Positions 16,311 to 24,773 of a stretch of DNA of 64,000 bases are shown in pieces. Within the stretch, counting starts at the first letter, position 1, and each line of letters opens with the position of its first letter. The DNA is from IMCC26077 sp964561165. Its GTDB lineage: Bacteria; Actinomycetota; Actinomycetes; Nanopelagicales; Nanopelagicaceae. The position numbers were made by a program, and so were the translations under genes. The notes under the pieces were generated by a model that did no database searches, was not told the DNA's origin, and saw only the letters and a program-made list of their open reading frames with translations. The stretch lies in the NCBI GenBank assembly GCA_964561165.1, contig CAZLOJ010000003.1, forward strand, positions 1 through 64,000. The letters run 5' to 3'.

Positions 16311-16778
16311 CTACTTCCCTCGATTATCTAGTGCAAAACGAGAATATGGTCGGAAATAGAGGTAAAAGCCTGCAATCGCCAGGCCGATATCTCGGATTAT
16401 CTCTTGGAGATATTTAGTCTCCCCTGCCGCAACTTGGCCACCGCCGCCGAAACATCCACAGTCGATAGTCAGCCCGCGGGCCCACGCTGAGCTAATCGCC
16501 GCAATGAAGAGAATCATCAACAACGCGCCAAGTAAACCTGAAAGACGGGTGGCAACTCCAAGAATCAAGAGCAGGCCAAGTCCTACTTCAAACCACGGCA
16601 AAATGTAGCCAAAGAATGAAGCGAGCGAATTTGGCAGCAACTCATATGCTCGCATCGCAGCAGCAGCCTTGTATGGATAAGGAATTTTTATCGCTCCAGC
16701 GACAAAGAGCACCCCACCGAGGGCCAAGCGCGCAATCAAAGCAATCCATGGCAAGAGTTTTTCTTTCGTTACCTTCAA
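16311..16778 (-). CDS. MauE/DoxX-like membrane redox protein
   Basis: This is a four-helix membrane protein of 155 residues that resembles MauE, a protein needed for disulfide formation in methylamine dehydrogenase. A closely spaced cysteine pair sits after the third helix: D-C-G-C-F-G-G-G-G (C107, C109). Start is TTG at 16778, overlapping the trpA stop by 4 nt (TTGA), with AAGGGGGCG upstream. No methylamine genes are nearby; instead it precedes a DsbA-like protein. I infer a role in reoxidising or reducing that protein, similar to VKOR or DsbB. The MauE-like assignment rests on topology plus the CGCFGG motif. Confidence 0.75.
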   Translation of the reverse strand: MKVTKEKLLPWIALIARLALGGVLFVAGAIKIPYPYKAAAAMRAYELLPNSLASFFGYILPWFEVGLGLLLILGVATRLSGLLGALLMILFIAAISSAWARGLTIDCGCFGGGGQVAAGETKYLQEIIRDIGLAIAGFYLYFRPYSRFALDNRGK

Positions 16779-17590
16779 CGCGCCCCCTTAGTTGCGCTCG
16801 CCAACGATTCAGCTAACTTCTTTAAGTTGGCCAATCCCTCGTCAAGACCCTTATTTAATAACTCTTTAATTAAGGCGCTGCCGATAATCACTCCGTCGGC
16901 ATACTGCGCGACCTCTCGTGCTTGCTCCGGTGTTGAAACACCTAGTCCAACAGCAACTGGCAAATCGGTTACCTCTCGAATTCGCGTTACTAACTCTTGC
17001 GCTGAGTTCGAGATGGAATTCCGAGTGCCCGTTACTCCCATCAAACTCGCCGCGTAGACAAAACCTGAGGTAATGCTCGTTACCTTCCGCAACCGTTCCG
17101 CGGTGGTGCTTGGCGCGACAACGAAGATGGTATTGATTCCCGCCCTCGTAGCGCTCTCTGTCCAGGGCTGTGCTTGTTCAAATGAGAGATCGGGGGTAAT
17201 CACTCCAGAACCACCCGCTGCTGCAATCGCATCGGCAAAACTCTCTGCGCCAAACTGCTCAATAGGATTCCAATAGGTCATCACTACGGCGGCAGCGCCC
17301 GTTGCACTTGCATGGGCCAAAGTTGCCATCACATCTTTTGCTTTTACCCCATTTCGTAGGGATAAATCTGCTGCTTCTTGAATAATCGGTCCATCCATTA
17401 CTGGATCGCTGTAGGGGTAACCGATTTCGATCGCGTCAAAGCCTGCTGCTACTAATACATCAATAGCCGCTTTACATCCTTCGATAGAGGGAAAACCGGC
17501 TGGAATGTATCCAATGAGGGCTGCGCGATTTTGAGCTTTGGCATCGCGGAGAACTTGCTCGAGTGCAGTTGCACCAATCTGCGTTTTCAT
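16775..17590 (-). CDS. trpA: Tryptophan synthase alpha chain
   Basis: This subunit cleaves indole-3-glycerol phosphate to indole and glyceraldehyde 3-phosphate; indole is passed to TrpB through an internal tunnel. It has 271 residues, a TIM barrel. The catalytic pair is E55 (in AIEIGYPYSDP) and D66 (in SDPVMDGP), matching E49 and D60 of the enteric enzyme. It overlaps trpB by 4 nt and the MauE-like gene by 4 nt, so the three are translationally coupled. Confidence 0.95.
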   Translation of the reverse strand: MKTQIGATALEQVLRDAKAQNRAALIGYIPAGFPSIEGCKAAIDVLVAAGFDAIEIGYPYSDPVMDGPIIQEAADLSLRNGVKAKDVMATLAHASATGAAAVVMTYWNPIEQFGAESFADAIAAAGGSGVITPDLSFEQAQPWTESATRAGINTIFVVAPSTTAERLRKVTSITSGFVYAASLMGVTGTRNSISNSAQELVTRIREVTDLPVAVGLGVSTPEQAREVAQYADGVIIGSALIKELLNKGLDEGLANLKKLAESLASATKGAR

Positions 17591-18774
17591 ACCATTCCAA
17601 AGTATTCAGCTGCAGTTTGAACATCCTTGTCGCCACGACCGCTTAAGTTGATCAGAAGAACTGACTCTGGTCCCAACTCTTTTCCTAATTTCATCGCACC
17701 TGCCAGCGCATGGGCAGTCTCTATCGCAGGAATGATTCCTTCAGTACGACAAAGAAGTGAGAATGCCTCCATTGCCTCTCCGTCGGTAATCGGCCAATAC
17801 TCAGCGCGACCAATATCGTGCAAGTGCGCATGCTCCGGACCTACCCCCGGATAATCCAGTCCTGCTGAAATTGAATGTGACTCAATGGTCTGCCCATCTT
17901 CGTCTTGCAACATGTAGGAACGTGCGCCGTGGAGAACTCCGGGGCGTCCACCCGAAATCGCAGATGCGTGGCGACCTGTTTCCAGTCCATCACCACCTGC
18001 TTCGAGGCCAAGTAGTCGCACGCCAACATCATCGATGAATGGATAGAAGATGCCAATTGCATTGGAGCCGCCGCCAACACATGCCAAAACCGCCGTGGGT
18101 AACGCACCTGTTAATTCAAGAACTTGTGCCCGTGCTTCGTCGCCAATGATGCGATGGAAATCTCGAACCATCACGGGAAAAGGATGTGGCCCAGCCACAG
18201 TGCCTAAGATGTAATGCGTTGTGTCAACGTTAGTTACCCAATCCCGCATTGCTTCGTTGATGGCATCCTTCAATGTTCGCGATCCTGCAGTAACAGGTAC
18301 GACGGTTGCGCCGAGCAATCTCATTCGAGCGACATTGAGCGCTTGACGCTTTGTGTCTTCCTCTCCCATATAGACCACGCACTCGAGCCCAAGTAGGGCA
18401 GCTGCAGTTGCTGAGGCAACTCCATGTTGTCCTGCTCCGGTCTCAGCGATAACGCGTTTCTTACCCATTCGCTTTGTTAACAGCGCTTGCCCTAAAACAT
18501 TGTTGATCTTATGTGAGCCAGTGTGATTGAGATCCTCGCGCTTGAGCAAAATCCGAGCGCCACCGCAATGTTCGGCAAATCTATGTGCTTCGGTAAGGAT
18601 GCTCGGTCGTCCTGAATAGGTCTTATGTAGATGCTCGAGTTCGGCGGCGAAGATTGGGTCGTCCTTTATTGACGCATGCATCTGCGCTAGTTCATCCAAG
18701 GCAGCAATAAGCGCCTCTGGCACATAGCGTCCGCCATAAGGCCCGAATAGTCCGGTGTCGAGGGTGACCGTCAT
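17587..18774 (-). CDS. trpB: Tryptophan synthase beta chain
   Basis: This PLP enzyme condenses indole with serine to tryptophan. It has 395 residues. The PLP lysine is K89 in NHTGSHKINN. The ETGAGQHG loop carries the catalytic glutamate, and the phosphate-binding loop GGGSNAIG is intact. The start ATG lies 2 bp after trpC, and the 3' end overlaps trpA, giving the order trpC-trpB-trpA. It is a TrpB1-type sequence, the form that pairs with TrpA. Confidence 0.96.
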   Translation of the reverse strand: MTVTLDTGLFGPYGGRYVPEALIAALDELAQMHASIKDDPIFAAELEHLHKTYSGRPSILTEAHRFAEHCGGARILLKREDLNHTGSHKINNVLGQALLTKRMGKKRVIAETGAGQHGVASATAAALLGLECVVYMGEEDTKRQALNVARMRLLGATVVPVTAGSRTLKDAINEAMRDWVTNVDTTHYILGTVAGPHPFPVMVRDFHRIIGDEARAQVLELTGALPTAVLACVGGGSNAIGIFYPFIDDVGVRLLGLEAGGDGLETGRHASAISGGRPGVLHGARSYMLQDEDGQTIESHSISAGLDYPGVGPEHAHLHDIGRAEYWPITDGEAMEAFSLLCRTEGIIPAIETAHALAGAMKLGKELGPESVLLINLSGRGDKDVQTAAEYFGMV

Positions 18775-18776
18775 GG

Positions 18777-19604
18777 CTATAGCCTACGGACTCTCTCCTG
18801 CTCTGCGCGATTTATAAATTCCGCGATGCTTCTGGCCGGATCGCCATCTTTTACGAGAGATTCACCGACCAAAATGCCCGCAGCGCCAAGGGCGCTCAAA
18901 GCGCCAACCTCCGCGCTATTGGAGATACCCGACTCTGCAATCAAGGTGATTGCTGGTGGTACCAACGGGGCAAGGGTGGCAAAAGCTGCCGGATTTATCT
19001 CAAGCGTTTTTAAGTTTCGAGCGTTGATGCCAAGGAGGTCGATGGTGAGTATTTTTTTATCTGAGAGGTGAATCACTCGGTCAATCTCCTGTGCATCGTG
19101 AACTTCGATGAGAGTTCTCATGCCGAGTGTATGGGTGAGCCTCGAGAATTCAATGAGCTGGTCATCACTCAATGCCGCAACAATGAGCAGGATGATATCT
19201 GCCCCATATGCCCGCGCTTCATAAATTTGATAACTATCCACGATAAATTCTTTTCTCAACACCGGGATAGTGACCGCGCTACGAACTGCTGCAAGGTCAG
19301 CTAGCGAGCCTTTGAATCTGCGCTCTTCTGTCAGAACGCTTACCGCGCATGCTCCGCCCGCTTGATATTGCCGAGCGAGTTCTGCTGGGTCATCGATTGA
19401 AGCCAGCGCACCTTTACTGGGAGATGATCTTTTTACTTCAGCGATGACGCCAAAGGTACCCATTCGAAAATGTGCGAGCACATCTATCGGCAACCCAAAT
19501 GATGTTTCTTGCGCACGGAGGATGATTTCATCGAGTGGAGTTACTTGCTTGCGTGCATCGAGATCTTCCCGTACTCCTTCGATAATCTCATCGAGAACGG
19601 TCAT
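18777..19604 (-). CDS. trpC: Indole-3-glycerol phosphate synthase
   Basis: This TIM-barrel enzyme closes the ring of carboxyphenylaminodeoxyribulose 5-phosphate to indole-3-glycerol phosphate. It has 275 residues. Visible catalytic positions are the Glu and Lys of VIAEVKRSSPSKG (E56, K58), the Lys of VLRKEFIVD, the Glu of LIEVHD, the Asn of INARNL and the Ser of ESGIS. It is not fused to TrpF, and no trpF is present in this run; HisA (PriA) just upstream in the same run probably supplies that step. Confidence 0.95.
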   Translation of the reverse strand: MTVLDEIIEGVREDLDARKQVTPLDEIILRAQETSFGLPIDVLAHFRMGTFGVIAEVKRSSPSKGALASIDDPAELARQYQAGGACAVSVLTEERRFKGSLADLAAVRSAVTIPVLRKEFIVDSYQIYEARAYGADIILLIVAALSDDQLIEFSRLTHTLGMRTLIEVHDAQEIDRVIHLSDKKILTIDLLGINARNLKTLEINPAAFATLAPLVPPAITLIAESGISNSAEVGALSALGAAGILVGESLVKDGDPARSIAEFINRAEQERVRRL

Positions 19605-19643
19605 CGGATCGCCTTAGATATAGTCTTACGTGCGCTAACGAAA

Positions 19644-19850
19644 TTAATGAGTGGACTTCTTGCGTCCAAAACCTGCGCTCTTCATGACCAAGCCCACAAT
19701 TGCACCAAGTGCTACAACGACGAACCCAGCTATTGCTACTGGAACGTTCGCCATGGGAATAGCGATGCCGGCGATGACAGACCCAACAATCACGATAATC
19801 GTGGTAGCCCAAGCGGCGGGGGTATTGCCATGGTTATTGATGCTAGACAT
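19644..19850 (-). CDS. HGxxPAAW-motif small membrane protein
   Basis: This 68-residue protein has two membrane segments and begins MSSINNHGNTPAAW. It therefore carries the H-G-x-x-P-A-A-W signature (residues 7-14) of a small actinobacterial family usually found in trp operons. AAAGGGAGCGAGA precedes the ATG, a good ribosome binding site. The tail is basic (GFGRKKSTH) and probably cytoplasmic. Function is unknown; co-location with trpE and trpC suggests a link to tryptophan metabolism or transport, which is only contextual. Confidence 0.8.
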   Translation of the reverse strand: MSSINNHGNTPAAWATTIIVIVGSVIAGIAIPMANVPVAIAGFVVVALGAIVGLVMKSAGFGRKKSTH

Positions 19851-19936
19851 TCTCGCTCCCTTTAAAGCTCACACGTTAATACGGCATGCTCTATTGCAAT
19901 TGCTATCACAGAACCAACAACGAAATTTTACCGCAC

Positions 19937-20194
19937 CTAATCCTCAGTTGGGTCTTCACCTTTATCGAGCGCGCGCCATGGATCTCTTACCCGCTCATAC
20001 CGAGAGGGCAATCCCGCGCGCCTGGCTCCTCGGCGGACAAACAGGGGGCGAAGTAACAACGCTACGACCGTAGCCAGCGCGACAAGTGCGAGCACCGCCG
20101 ACCATACCTCAAGACGTTCAGAGAGATTTCGCGATGCGAAGAGAAGGGCCAGTAGCGCAAGAAGTAAGAGCGCGAGGCTTTTTTTCTTTCGCAC
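19937..20194 (-). CDS. Short Trp-operon-associated membrane protein (half-size Trp_oprn_chp-like)
   Basis: This 85-residue protein has two hydrophobic segments (about 6-20 and 30-50), then a basic, Arg-rich tail ending RDPWRALDKGEDPTED. Its place directly after trpE and the D-P-W-x-A-L-D-x-G-E-D-P-T ending recall the C-terminus of the actinobacterial trp-operon membrane protein family (TIGR02234), which normally has about 190 residues and four segments. So this looks like a reduced, two-segment version. GTG start shares one base with the trpE stop (TAGTG). An 86-bp space, with no clear element, separates it from the HGxxPAAW gene. Function unknown. Confidence 0.6.
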   Translation of the reverse strand: MRKKKSLALLLLALLALLFASRNLSERLEVWSAVLALVALATVVALLLRPLFVRRGARRAGLPSRYERVRDPWRALDKGEDPTED

Positions 20195-21681
20195 TAGAGG
20201 GGCTTACGTAGTGAATTCGCCGTTGCAATGGCGCTCAGCACCGCGGCGGCTTTATTGACACACTCTTGTTCTTCATTTTCAGCCACTGAATCTGCGACAA
20301 CTCCCGCACCAGCTTGCACATATGCAATTCCATCTTTGATGAGCGCAGTGCGAATAGCGATAGCCGAATCGAGATTGCCTCGAAAATCGATATACCCAAC
20401 GATGCCACCGTATAGCCCGCGACGAGTTGGTTCTAACTCTTCAATAATTTCCATGGCGCGCGGCTTAGGTGCGCCTGAAAGAGTCCCGGCAGGAAAGACT
20501 GCTGAAAGTGCTTGCACAACAGAGACATCGTCATTCAATTCTCCGACGACCGTGGAGACTATATGCATGACATGCGAGTATCGTTCGATATTCATAAATT
20601 CAGTTACTTCGACAGAGCCTGCCTTGCATACTCGCCCGAGATCATTTCTGCCAAGGTCAACCAACATGAGATGTTCGGCTCGCTCTTTAATATCTGCTAA
20701 CAGCTCATCAGCTAACTTATTATCTTCTGCCTCACTCTTTCCGCGTGGTCGAGTTCCTGCGATGGGGTGAACCATTGCTACTCGATCGGTGATTTTAACC
20801 AAGGCTTCGGGGCTGGATCCGACTACATCAATGCCATCGGTGAAACGTAAGAGGTACATGTATGGACTTGGATTATGCAATCGAAGCATCCGATAAACAT
20901 CCAATGCGCTGGCATCGATTTGCGTTGTAAAGCGCTGCGAAAGAACTACCTGAAACGCCTCTCCAGCGAGAATCTCTTCCTTGATCTTTACAACAGCCGC
21001 GCAGTAATCAGCCGCGCTCGTGTTACGTTCAAATTTCGGCTCCACTTTTGGGCCTTGGTACGAGATTTCGCTCGACGCATCACCGGTTAAATCGTCTTGC
21101 ATTCGATCTAGCCGCGCAATCGCTTCAAGATATGCCTCATCAACTCGCTCGCTGCTGCCATCCCAATTGATTGCATTAGCAATCAAGGTGAGTGAACCGG
21201 TCGTATGATCGAAAATTGCCAAATCAGAGATCAACATGAATGACATCTCAGGTATATGTAGATCATCTTTGGCAACAGAGGGAAGTTTCTCCATTCTTCG
21301 AACCGCGTCGTAGCCCATGAATCCAACCAGGCCACTAGTCAGCGGTGGCAAACCAGCAAGCGCAACGCTTCTCAGATGCGATGTCGTAATCTCAAGCGCC
21401 ACCAATGGATCGATTCCTTCTGGTGCGCCCGCAGGTTTGGTTCCGCTCCACGTGGCAACTCCCCCACGCTCGGTTAATGTGGCATCGCTGCGCACGCCGA
21501 TAAAGGAGTAACGAGACCACGTTCGACCATTTTCAGCTGATTCAAGGAGAAAAGTGCCAGGTCGCTCTTTAGCAAGTTTGCTGTAAAGACTAAGTGGAGT
21601 CTCCGAATCAGCAAGGAGCGTGCGCGTCACCGGAATGACCGTGTGATTCTTGGCAAACTCGCGGAAGTCTTCGATACGCAT
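20194..21681 (-). CDS. trpE: Anthranilate synthase component I
   Basis: This enzyme forms anthranilate from chorismate using ammonia delivered by TrpG, the first committed step to tryptophan. It has 495 residues. The N-terminal LLES motif (45-48) belongs to the tryptophan feedback site. The chorismate-binding core includes VVLSQRF, VGSSPEALVK, HPIAGTRPRG and the long conserved segment around GAPKPRAMEIIEELEP. It overlaps hisI by one base (TAATG), joining the his and trp runs. No leader peptide or attenuator can fit upstream, so regulation by feedback or from the his promoter is expected. trpG and trpD are not in the window. Confidence 0.95.
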   Translation of the reverse strand: MRIEDFREFAKNHTVIPVTRTLLADSETPLSLYSKLAKERPGTFLLESAENGRTWSRYSFIGVRSDATLTERGGVATWSGTKPAGAPEGIDPLVALEITTSHLRSVALAGLPPLTSGLVGFMGYDAVRRMEKLPSVAKDDLHIPEMSFMLISDLAIFDHTTGSLTLIANAINWDGSSERVDEAYLEAIARLDRMQDDLTGDASSEISYQGPKVEPKFERNTSAADYCAAVVKIKEEILAGEAFQVVLSQRFTTQIDASALDVYRMLRLHNPSPYMYLLRFTDGIDVVGSSPEALVKITDRVAMVHPIAGTRPRGKSEAEDNKLADELLADIKERAEHLMLVDLGRNDLGRVCKAGSVEVTEFMNIERYSHVMHIVSTVVGELNDDVSVVQALSAVFPAGTLSGAPKPRAMEIIEELEPTRRGLYGGIVGYIDFRGNLDSAIAIRTALIKDGIAYVQAGAGVVADSVAENEEQECVNKAAAVLSAIATANSLRKPL

Positions 21682-22022
21682 TAACTAATCCGTTGCCCAA
21701 AACAGCTACGTGCGCCGGTGTGGCATGCCACTCCAGACTGTTCTACTCGCATCAACAGCGCATCGCTATCGCAATCGCTGTCAATCGAAACAACACGTTG
21801 CGTATTTCCAGATGTGGCGCCCTTGATCCAGAGTTCACCTCGACTTCTACTCCAGTATGTTGCGTTTCCCGTTGTAATGGAATGGAGCAACGCTTGTCGA
21901 TTCATCCATGCAAGCATTAATACTTCAAGAGTTGTGGCTTCCTGAACAATGACAGGTACTAGCGCGTCGGGCGCGGAAAGTCGAACCTCGAGCTCTTCTG
22001 GTAATGCTGGCACGCTTTCCAC
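21681..22022 (-). CDS. hisI: Phosphoribosyl-AMP cyclohydrolase
   Basis: This zinc enzyme opens the purine ring of phosphoribosyl-AMP, the third step of histidine synthesis. It has 113 residues and is not fused to HisE. Metal ligands are visible: D81, D83 and D85 in SIDSDCDSD, and C84, C100 and C107. The GTG start at 22022 is the most upstream; a GTG nine bases later is better spaced from GGAG and could also be used. It lies 19 bp after hisF and overlaps trpE by one base. Confidence 0.94.
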   Translation of the reverse strand: MESVPALPEELEVRLSAPDALVPVIVQEATTLEVLMLAWMNRQALLHSITTGNATYWSRSRGELWIKGATSGNTQRVVSIDSDCDSDALLMRVEQSGVACHTGARSCFGQRIS

Positions 22023-22041
22023 TCCGATATTCTCCCCTATT

Positions 22042-22806
22042 TCAACGAATGATGTAGCCGCGACTTCGCAGGTGCTCCTTTACTGCGCCAATCCGGAAAA
22101 CGCCAAAGTGAAATACCGAAGCGGCTAGCAGCGCGTCAGCACCGGCCGCAATCGCCTTCTCAAAGTCATTGAGCGAGCCCGCCCCTCCACTTGCAATAAG
22201 CGGGGTCCGACAATGGCGCCTAGCCAGCGAAATCATTTCGATGTCATATCCGGCTCGAGTGCCATCGGCATCCATGGAATTAAGTAGCACTTCCCCGATG
22301 CCACGACGACATCCCTCTTCAATCCATGCAATCGCATCGACGCCAGAACTCTGCCGACCTCCATGCGTAGTGACTTCAAAACCACTTGGCGTATTTGCCC
22401 GTCGCGCATCTACAGAGAGAACGAGTACCTGTGATCCAAACCGTTCACTAATCTCATTGATGAGCTCTGGACGAGCAAGAGCTGCAGTATTCACAGAGAC
22501 TTTATCTGCCCCTGCCCGTAATAATTTATTGACATCATCAACCGTTCGCACACCACCGCCAACTGTCAGCGGAATGAAAACCTCTTCTGCGCAGCGCGAT
22601 ACCACTTCATACATAGTCTCGCGGGCCGCGCTACTTGCGGTGATGTCCAAGAATGTGAGTTCGTCTGCGCCTTCCGCGTTATAAACCTTGGCCATTTCGA
22701 CTGGATCGCCAGCATCGACGAGATTGGTGAAATTCACTCCTTTGACTACGCGACCATCGGTCACATCGAGGCAGGGAATGATACGAATAGATGGGCGATT
22801 ACTCAT
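22042..22806 (-). CDS. hisF: Imidazole glycerol phosphate synthase cyclase subunit
   Basis: This subunit uses ammonia from HisH to form imidazole glycerol phosphate and AICAR. It has 254 residues, a TIM barrel starting RIIPCLDVTDGRVVKG. Catalytic aspartates are D14 and D133 (in LSVDARR). The start ATG overlaps the HisA stop by 4 nt (ATGA). HisH, its partner, is encoded two genes upstream. Confidence 0.96.
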   Translation of the reverse strand: MSNRPSIRIIPCLDVTDGRVVKGVNFTNLVDAGDPVEMAKVYNAEGADELTFLDITASSAARETMYEVVSRCAEEVFIPLTVGGGVRTVDDVNKLLRAGADKVSVNTAALARPELINEISERFGSQVLVLSVDARRANTPSGFEVTTHGGRQSSGVDAIAWIEEGCRRGIGEVLLNSMDADGTRAGYDIEMISLARRHCRTPLIASGGAGSLNDFEKAIAAGADALLAASVFHFGVFRIGAVKEHLRSRGYIIR

Positions 22807-23522
22807 TGTGCTGCAATCAGCGCTTCCTGCATTGTGAAAGCCCCCGCGTAGAGAGCCTTGCCAACGATAGAACCTTCAATGCCAATCTCCGTCAACGCGC
22901 GAAGCGCTCGAATATCATCAAGAGTTGATACGCCCCCACTTGCGATAATCGGTGCTTTAGTTGCAGCTGCGACCTCTTTTAGCAATGTGATATTTGGACC
23001 TTGCATCGTTCCATCTTTTGCGACATCTGTAACAACGTAACGAGAACATCCATCACGATCGAGGCGTTCTAGAGTCTCGAAAAGATTCCCACCTTCTTGA
23101 GTCCAGCCACGGGCAGCGAGCGTATGTCCGCGCACATCGAGCCCCACAGCAATTTTCTCTCCATGCTTCTTAATCACGGTAGAGGTCCATTCTGGGTTCT
23201 CGAGCGCTGCAGTGCCCAAATTGATCCGAGCGCACCCAGTTGCCAATGCGCGCGATAACGATTCATCGTCACGAATACCACCTGAAAGCTCAACGTTGAT
23301 ATCAAGCTTGCCCACAACTTCCGCAAGTATCTCGTGGTTGCTCCCACGACCAAATGCGGCGTCTAGGTCCACGAGATGTAGCCATTGCGCGCCGGCGCTC
23401 TGAAAGTCGAACGCTGCAGCAAGTGGTTGGCCATAGCTAGTTTCACGGTGTAGCTCTCCTTGGACCAATCGGACAGCTTTGCCATCTTTTACATCAACAG
23501 CTGGCAGTAATATCAACGACAT
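22803..23522 (-). CDS. priA: PriA: bifunctional HisA/TrpF isomerase
   Basis: This TIM-barrel enzyme isomerises ProFAR in histidine synthesis and probably also phosphoribosylanthranilate in tryptophan synthesis. It has 239 residues from the ATG at 23522; a TTG at 23534 inside hisH is possible but gives an atypical N-terminus. Catalytic aspartates are D10 (PAVDVKDG) and D129 (VGLDVRG). R18 and the RGW motif (138-140) match R19, R143 and W145 that let mycobacterial PriA handle both substrates. No trpF is found in the trp run, which supports dual function. It overlaps hisH by 10 nt and hisF by 4 nt. Confidence 0.9.
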   Translation of the reverse strand: MSLILLPAVDVKDGKAVRLVQGELHRETSYGQPLAAAFDFQSAGAQWLHLVDLDAAFGRGSNHEILAEVVGKLDINVELSGGIRDDESLSRALATGCARINLGTAALENPEWTSTVIKKHGEKIAVGLDVRGHTLAARGWTQEGGNLFETLERLDRDGCSRYVVTDVAKDGTMQGPNITLLKEVAAATKAPIIASGGVSTLDDIRALRALTEIGIEGSIVGKALYAGAFTMQEALIAAQ

Positions 23523-24136
23523 GTTGCGATCCAATTCTCGATAAGGGTTGCACCGGCATCCCCTGATTTCTCAGGATGAAACTGAGTTGCACTCAGCGGT
23601 CCATTCTCCACTGCGGCGATGAATGCGCTGCCATATTCGCTCCACGTAACTTTCGCTGGGGCCATGCTCTCAGAAAGGTGCAACTCCCACGCTTGCGCTG
23701 CATACGAGTGCACAAAATAGAAACGTTCATTCGTTACGCCTCTAAAAAGCGTGGAACCTTCGGCAACCTTAACCTCACTCCAGCCCATGTGCGGCAGAAC
23801 ATCCGACGGCAACTGCTCCACAGTTCCTGGCCACTGTGCAAGACCGTTGCGAGTTACCCCATGTTCGACGCCAGTAGTAAAGAGGACTTGCATTCCGACG
23901 CAAATTCCGAGCGTGGGTCGATTTGCCACCAAACGCGCATCCACGATTGCAGATGCACTCACTGTTTCAAGGCCATCCATACACGCTGCGAACGCGCCAA
24001 CTCCTGGGATAACTAGCCCATCAGCTTCGATACACATTTGAGTATCAGAGGTGATTTCGGCCGCAAATCCGTGACGAGAGAATGCTCGCTGCGCAGAACG
24101 AACATTTCCAAAACCATAATCAAGAATTGCAATCAA
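23513..24136 (-). CDS. hisH: Imidazole glycerol phosphate synthase glutaminase subunit
   Basis: This class I amidotransferase releases ammonia from glutamine for HisF. It has 207 residues. The catalytic triad is C79 (GICVGMQ), H187 and E189 (QFHPEKS). The oxyanion strand reads IPGVGAF. Start is TTG, overlapping hisB by 4 nt (TTGA); this is the only start that gives the normal MIAILDYGFGN N-terminus. Confidence 0.95.
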   Translation of the reverse strand: MIAILDYGFGNVRSAQRAFSRHGFAAEITSDTQMCIEADGLVIPGVGAFAACMDGLETVSASAIVDARLVANRPTLGICVGMQVLFTTGVEHGVTRNGLAQWPGTVEQLPSDVLPHMGWSEVKVAEGSTLFRGVTNERFYFVHSYAAQAWELHLSESMAPAKVTWSEYGSAFIAAVENGPLSATQFHPEKSGDAGATLIENWIATCR

Positions 24137-24717
24137 AGGGTGCCTTTGGTGGAAGGAATTCCCGCAACTCCATCTCGTGCGACAGCATCTCTGAGTGCTC
24201 GCGCAACTGCCTTGAATTGCGCCTCCATGACGTGATGCGCATTTCTGCCTTCAAGTACGCGCACGTGCAAAGCGATTCGCGCCTCGGCAATTAACGATTC
24301 CCAAATGTGGCGAGTCAAAGTTGTGTCGTAGGTGCCGATAAGCTCGACAATTTCAGGTTGGCGATGGATCAGGTACGGACGACCTGAAAGGTCTACTGCG
24401 GCTTGCACGAGAACCTCATCTAGCGGCACGGTTGCATCGCCAAAGCGACGAATACCTGATTTATCCCCAAGCGCTTCGCGTAAGGCTTGTCCTAATGCTA
24501 AAGAAGTGTCCTCGACCGTGTGATGAGCATCGACTTCGATATCTCCGGTGGTCTTCACAGTGAGATCAAATCCAGCATGCTTTCCTAATTGATTCAACAT
24601 GTGATCAAAGAACGGCACCTGCGTCTCTATTGATATCTGGCCACTTCCATCAAGCTCCAGATCAATGTGGACCGATGACTCTTTGGTGGTGCGATCAACT
24701 ACTGCTCGACGACTCAT
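24133..24717 (-). CDS. hisB: Imidazoleglycerol-phosphate dehydratase
   Basis: This manganese enzyme dehydrates imidazole glycerol phosphate to imidazole acetol phosphate. It has 194 residues, the monofunctional form without a phosphatase domain. Metal-binding motifs are FFDHMLNQLGKH, DAHHTVED, RHIWESLI and AHHVMEAQFKA. It lies 56 bp after hisC and overlaps hisH by 4 nt. Confidence 0.96.
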   Translation of the reverse strand: MSRRAVVDRTTKESSVHIDLELDGSGQISIETQVPFFDHMLNQLGKHAGFDLTVKTTGDIEVDAHHTVEDTSLALGQALREALGDKSGIRRFGDATVPLDEVLVQAAVDLSGRPYLIHRQPEIVELIGTYDTTLTRHIWESLIAEARIALHVRVLEGRNAHHVMEAQFKAVARALRDAVARDGVAGIPSTKGTL

Positions 24718-24773
24718 CGTGCCCCCTTATGTGAGATCTCGCCCGTATTAGAGCGAGATTTTACCCTTTAAAT

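Noticed and set aside
23576..24016. 146-residue open frame on the plus strand
   Set aside because: Antisense to hisH, whose catalytic residues are intact; the product shows no recognisable motif.
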